Part shown: one piece after another, positions 53,738 through 56,738 of the stretch | How the letters are laid out: every line of letters begins with the position of its first letter | Position numbering within the stretch: position 1 is the first letter of the stretch | From: Microcoleus sp. FACHB-DQ6 | GTDB lineage: Bacteria; Cyanobacteriota; Cyanobacteriia; Cyanobacteriales; Microcoleaceae | Length of the DNA stretch: 56,738 nt | Assembly (NCBI GenBank): GCA_014695175.1 | Contig: JACJNV010000400.1 | Coordinates: 1 to 56,738, forward strand | Reading direction: 5' to 3' | Notes under the pieces: generated by a model | Told to the model about the DNA's origin: nothing | The model's input: the letters and a program-made list of their open reading frames with translations, nothing else | Database searches by the model: none | Position numbers and translations under genes: made by a program

Positions 53738-54850
53738 ATGCCCGAAGCCACACACCGCGTTTGCATCGTCTTGGGAACTCGCCCAGAAGCAATTAAACTA
53801 GCCCCAGTCATTCAACTGTTCAAAAGTTCTCCAACCTTTGACACCCAAGTAATTTTAACCGGCCAGCACCGAGAAATGGTCGAGCAAGTGATGCGAATGT
53901 TCGATCTAAAAGCCGATCGGGATTTAGCAATTATGCAGCACCAGCAAACCTTGACAGATATTACATCCCGGAGTTTGCAGGGTTTGGAAGCCTTGTTTAA
54001 AGAATTGCAGCCCGAAATCGTCTTAGTTCAGGGCGATACAACGACAGCGTTTGCCGCAACGTTGGCTGCATTTTACCAGAAAATACCCGTAGGTCACGTA
54101 GAAGCCGGATTGCGGACAGACGACGTGTTCAATCCTTACCCGGAAGAGGCTAACCGACGGTTGATTTCTCAGCTCACACGGCTGCATTTTGCCCCTACAG
54201 AGCTGGCCCAAGAGAATTTAGGGCGATCGGGCGTTTTGGGAGAAATTCACCGTACAGGCAACACAGTAATCGATGCTTTGCTTTCTGTCGCCAAACGCGA
54301 ACCAGAATGCAACATTCCTAACTTAGATTGGAGCAAATATCGGACTATCTTAGCAACAGTTCACCGCCGGGAAAATTGGGGCGAACCCTTACAAGGAATT
54401 GCTCACGCATTTCTTCAAATATTAGATAAATTTCCCGATACAGGTTTACTGCTACCCCTGCACCGAAATCCCACTGTTCGAGAACCTTTGCAAGCTCTTT
54501 TGGGCAACCACCCCCGAGTATTTTTAACTGAACCTTTAGATTATGCAGAATTAGTAGGAGCGATTCAGAGATGTCATTTAATCCTCACAGATTCCGGCGG
54601 ATTGCAAGAAGAAGCACCTAGTTTGGGCAAACCTGTTTTGGTATTGCGAGAAACCACAGAAAGACCCGAAGCAATTTCCGCAGGAACCGCTAAACTTGTA
54701 GGTACGAATTCGGATACAATTTTCACCGCCGCCGCAGAATTGCTCCGCAATTCCGAAGCATACAACGCAATGGCAATGGCAATTAATCCCTTTGGGGACG
54801 GTTTAGCCTCCTCGCGGATTTTGAAAATCGTTGAAGACTATTTTAGTTAG
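53738..54850 (+). CDS. wecB: Non-hydrolysing UDP-N-acetylglucosamine 2-epimerase
   Basis: This 370-residue enzyme interconverts UDP-GlcNAc and UDP-ManNAc for surface polysaccharides. It has the GT-B type fold: VCIVLGTRPEAIKLAPVI at the start, ILTGQHREMV, VQGDTTTAFAATLAAFY, GHVEAGLRT, TVHRRENWG and LTDSGGLQEEAPSLGKPVLVLRETTERPEA. Conserved His (VHRREN) and Asp and Glu residues of the active site are present. No neighbouring polysaccharide genes are seen. Monocistronic. Confidence 0.95.
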   Translation: MPEATHRVCIVLGTRPEAIKLAPVIQLFKSSPTFDTQVILTGQHREMVEQVMRMFDLKADRDLAIMQHQQTLTDITSRSLQGLEALFKELQPEIVLVQGDTTTAFAATLAAFYQKIPVGHVEAGLRTDDVFNPYPEEANRRLISQLTRLHFAPTELAQENLGRSGVLGEIHRTGNTVIDALLSVAKREPECNIPNLDWSKYRTILATVHRRENWGEPLQGIAHAFLQILDKFPDTGLLLPLHRNPTVREPLQALLGNHPRVFLTEPLDYAELVGAIQRCHLILTDSGGLQEEAPSLGKPVLVLRETTERPEAISAGTAKLVGTNSDTIFTAAAELLRNSEAYNAMAMAINPFGDGLASSRILKIVEDYFS

Positions 54851-54885
54851 CTAACCCCTCGCGAGTGGGGCGGTGGAAACCGTAA

Positions 54886-54917
54886 CTAAAAAAACGAAGT
54901 CCCCGCAGAGGGGGACT
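54886..54917 (-). terminator. Terminator of the TPM-domain gene
   Basis: AGTCCCC (54898-54904) and GGGGACT (54911-54917) form a stem. On the minus strand TTCGTTTTTTT follows it. It lies about 45 bases after the TPM gene stop. Confidence 0.65.
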
Positions 54918-54960
54918 AATTCCTGTTAAAAAAAACTCGGTTTATGCCTCCATTCCCGAA

Positions 54961-56331
54961 TTACCAATCCCCACCGCCACCCCCACTACTAGAATCGCTG
55001 CTACTACTGCTGCTACTGTAGTCGCTACTACTACTGCTACTGCTGTAGTCGCTACTGCTACTGCTGCTATAGTCGCTACTGCTAATGCTGCTGCTGTAAT
55101 CGGCACCGGCACCGCCACCGCTGGAGTTGCCACCGCCAAAGCTACCTCCGCAGTCGCTGTTGCTAATGCTGCTGCTGTAATCGACACCGGCACCGCCACC
55201 GCTGGAGTTGCCACCGCCAAAGCTACCTCCGCAGTCGCTGTTGCTAATACTGTAGTCGCTGCTATTAGTGCAGTAGTAGCCGCCGCCATCATCGCTACTA
55301 CTGTTAGTGCTGTAGTCGCTAGTGCTACTGTAATCGATGCTGTTACTGCTGTAGTCGCCACCCCCACCGTAATAGTTGTGGCTGTTACTTCTGTAATTGC
55401 GATTGTTACTACTGTAATTACGCGAATAACGGCGGCGGAGGAAAAGAGATTTCCCAGAAAATAAGCTGCGAAATAGATCGATGCTGTTAATGCTGTAGTT
55501 GCCAACCCCACCGCAATAGTTGGGACTATTACTGCTGTAATTGCGCGGATAACGGCGGTGGCGGTAACGAGATATCCGAGAAAATAAGCTGCGAAATATC
55601 CTGAAGATAATGAAGCAAGGTATAAATGCTATGAATGCTATGAATAACAACCCTAGTAAGCCATAGATTAAATTTGATGAATCTTCACCTGTGGAGCTAC
55701 TATTGCTAATAACTGGCGATTGACTAGGTATTGGTGACGGTTTCACCCCTTGAGATGGTACGATTGGAGCCAAAGGCAGCGTGGTTTGAGATTGAGCATT
55801 TACCGTCAAAGTTTGTAAAACATTTACTAACGCCTTTGTCCCGGCTAATGTGCCCCCGTCAAAGTCCTGCTGTTTAAATCGGGGCGTAATTTCGATTTTA
55901 ATAATATCCACTGCTTTAGCATCCGGCCAAATGCTTTGAGTGCCAGAACCTGTTTCAATTTGAACGCGGCGTTCCCCCGACGAAATCAACAATAAAACTC
56001 CGTTATTTTTACCTTTCTTGCCAATCCCCCAAGAGTTAAATAATTCTGTAGCAAATGCTTTTGGTGTCGCCGATGGCTTAGTATCAGGCACTGTCACAAC
56101 AGCGATTTCTGAGCCTTTTTTTGCCTCTAAATCCGAAATCATTTGATTTAGCTGAGTTTCGGTTCTATCGCTGAGAATGTTTGCATTGTCCGTTACCCAA
56201 GTGTTATTTACTTGACGGGGATTAGGTACTTCTTGGACTGTTATAGCTTGGCTCGTTAGGGGAAATGCCATTGCCGAAAAGCACAGCAAACTGCTGCAGA
56301 TTATTTGTTTGTTGCTAAATTGTAACTGCAT
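54961..56331 (-). CDS. TPM-domain protein with long Ser/Gly/Asp/Tyr repeat tail
   Basis: This 456-residue protein has a signal peptide (IICSSLLCFSAMAFPLTSQA). Residues about 34-170 form a TPM domain (WVTDNANILSDRTETQLNQM, SEIAVVTVPDT, LFNSWGIGKKGKNNGVLLLI, RRVQIETGSGTQ), known from thylakoid TLP18.3-like and YgcG-like proteins. A transmembrane segment (LIYGLLGLLFIAFIAFIPCF) lies at about 225-245. Residues 255-456 are low complexity (SSNS, NYGGGGDYSS). They include two identical 27-residue units with SDCGGSFGGGNSSGGGAG and end in serine blocks and GGGGGDW. The topology suggests an exported TPM domain with the tail on the other side of the membrane. Confidence 0.85.
   Translation of the reverse strand: MQLQFSNKQIICSSLLCFSAMAFPLTSQAITVQEVPNPRQVNNTWVTDNANILSDRTETQLNQMISDLEAKKGSEIAVVTVPDTKPSATPKAFATELFNSWGIGKKGKNNGVLLLISSGERRVQIETGSGTQSIWPDAKAVDIIKIEITPRFKQQDFDGGTLAGTKALVNVLQTLTVNAQSQTTLPLAPIVPSQGVKPSPIPSQSPVISNSSSTGEDSSNLIYGLLGLLFIAFIAFIPCFIIFRIFRSLFSRISRYRHRRYPRNYSSNSPNYCGGVGNYSINSIDLFRSLFSGKSLFLRRRYSRNYSSNNRNYRSNSHNYYGGGGDYSSNSIDYSSTSDYSTNSSSDDGGGYYCTNSSDYSISNSDCGGSFGGGNSSGGGAGVDYSSSISNSDCGGSFGGGNSSGGGAGADYSSSISSSDYSSSSSSDYSSSSSSSDYSSSSSSSDSSSGGGGGDW
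55083..55250. repeat. Two nearly identical 81-bp tandem units in the TPM gene
   Basis: Two adjacent units of 81 bases encode SISNSDCGGSFGGGNSSGGG plus AG(V/A)DYSS, differing in only a few bases. Shorter serine-codon repeats (GCTACTACTGCT-like) continue at 54975-55080. Confidence 0.75.
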
Positions 56332-56738
56332 AGCTTCAGTCTCCTGAATAACTGCTAATCTAAAACTGACCTCTATCGCTCCGCCTAATTACAATTAAAT
56401 AACCAGCTCAATGTCATGTCAATTCATATTGTTCAGACGTTGGATCCATAAAAATCATAATTTTAGACCCCTAAGCACTTTCCCTTTACACATAGAGTGA
56501 TGAAATTTTATTTAAACTGTCGATAAAAGTTGCCTGCATTCAATGTAAAAAATTGTACTTGTTGTGAAATTTAAATTTTATTTCGACTCACTATTCGAGG
56601 ATGAAAAATAGTTATTTTTACGCAATATAGCAACCGCCAAGGCGGTTAGGACATAGAAGGTGGGTTGAGGCTCACGTTCGCTCTTTAGGAAACAGAGACG
56701 GACTCGCTTGAGTGTGAGGGTGGTTACCCAGAGTCCAC
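56332..56738. other. AT-rich spacer ending in a hairpin-bearing conserved-looking segment
   Basis: No gene is visible. The first 280 bases are AT-rich and include the TPM promoter region. From about 56620 the composition changes. AACCGCC (56632-56638) and GGCGGTT (56641-56647) form a perfect tight hairpin, and GC-rich sequence follows to the end of the window. It may be the edge of an IS200/IS605-type element, which begin with such hairpins (inference). Confidence 0.4.

Noticed and set aside
54942-55511. 189-aa Ala/Thr/Val-rich frame overlapping the TPM gene
   Set aside because: It arises from reading the serine/glycine repeat codons in a shifted frame on the same strand. The TPM frame has a signal peptide and a recognised domain.

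Overview
The window is chromosomal DNA of a filamentous cyanobacterium, most likely of the Microcoleus/Oscillatoria type (inference). The evidence is direct: psaA and psaB, a CO2-hydration protein, an arsenosugar-type ArsM, a KaiB-like protein, many HIP1 palindromes (GCGATCGC), and families of heptanucleotide intergenic repeats typical of filamentous cyanobacteria. No tRNA, rRNA, CRISPR array or intact transposase was found.

Layout. 1-5 kb is an accessory stretch: a 5'-truncated CO2-hydration (Cup/Chp) gene, a HicAB locus whose toxin is frameshifted, a tandem pair of XRE regulators, a gene remnant, and a cold-shock/membrane/sunset-domain protein. 5.1-10.4 kb holds psaA-psaB on the minus strand, with a long leader, a candidate promoter, an HLR1-like site and a 17-bp hairpin between the two genes. 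10.4-17.2 kb holds a proline-rich lipoprotein, arsM, a complete type II restriction-modification cassette (m5C methyltransferase convergent with controller protein and candidate endonuclease), and a thioredoxin-NHL protein. 17.5-30 kb holds a KaiB-domain protein behind pilT, an amidase, a CPA2 antiporter, a DUF1400 hydrolase, ilvC, a VOC protein and a membrane-EEP hybrid protein. 29.7-33.9 kb is a three-gene operon with two bacterial dynamins. 34-38.2 kb has a pentapeptide protein, a double SagB-type oxidoreductase, mnmE and a broken small gene. 38.5-43.1 kb has two tandem kinase-TPR paralogues, the first of which has lost the catalytic residues. 43.2-50.1 kb has SelO, a GH116 glycosidase carrying a repeat tract in its coding sequence, a Uma2 gene frameshifted in a G tract, a gamma-carbonic-anhydrase-like protein, a TIGR02652-type protein and a second VOC protein. 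50.2-56.7 kb has a MITE-like element, a CtpA-type protease, a pseudouridine synthase, wecB and a TPM-domain protein with a large Ser/Gly/Asp/Tyr repeat tail.

How the parts work together. psaA/psaB encode the photosystem I core. The R-M cassette looks self-regulated: the controller gene has two 14-bp boxes upstream, and a related perfect palindrome overlaps the methyltransferase start region. The dynamins and their small membrane partner look co-transcribed. Most other genes are monocistronic, separated by repeat-rich spacers.

Most notable: the controller-box arrangement of the R-M system, the pseudokinase/active-kinase pair, heptanucleotide repeats invading a GH116 coding sequence, the KaiB-domain fusion next to pilT, and several single-event gene disruptions (hicA, Uma2, a small antitoxin-like gene, the Cup/Chp gene).
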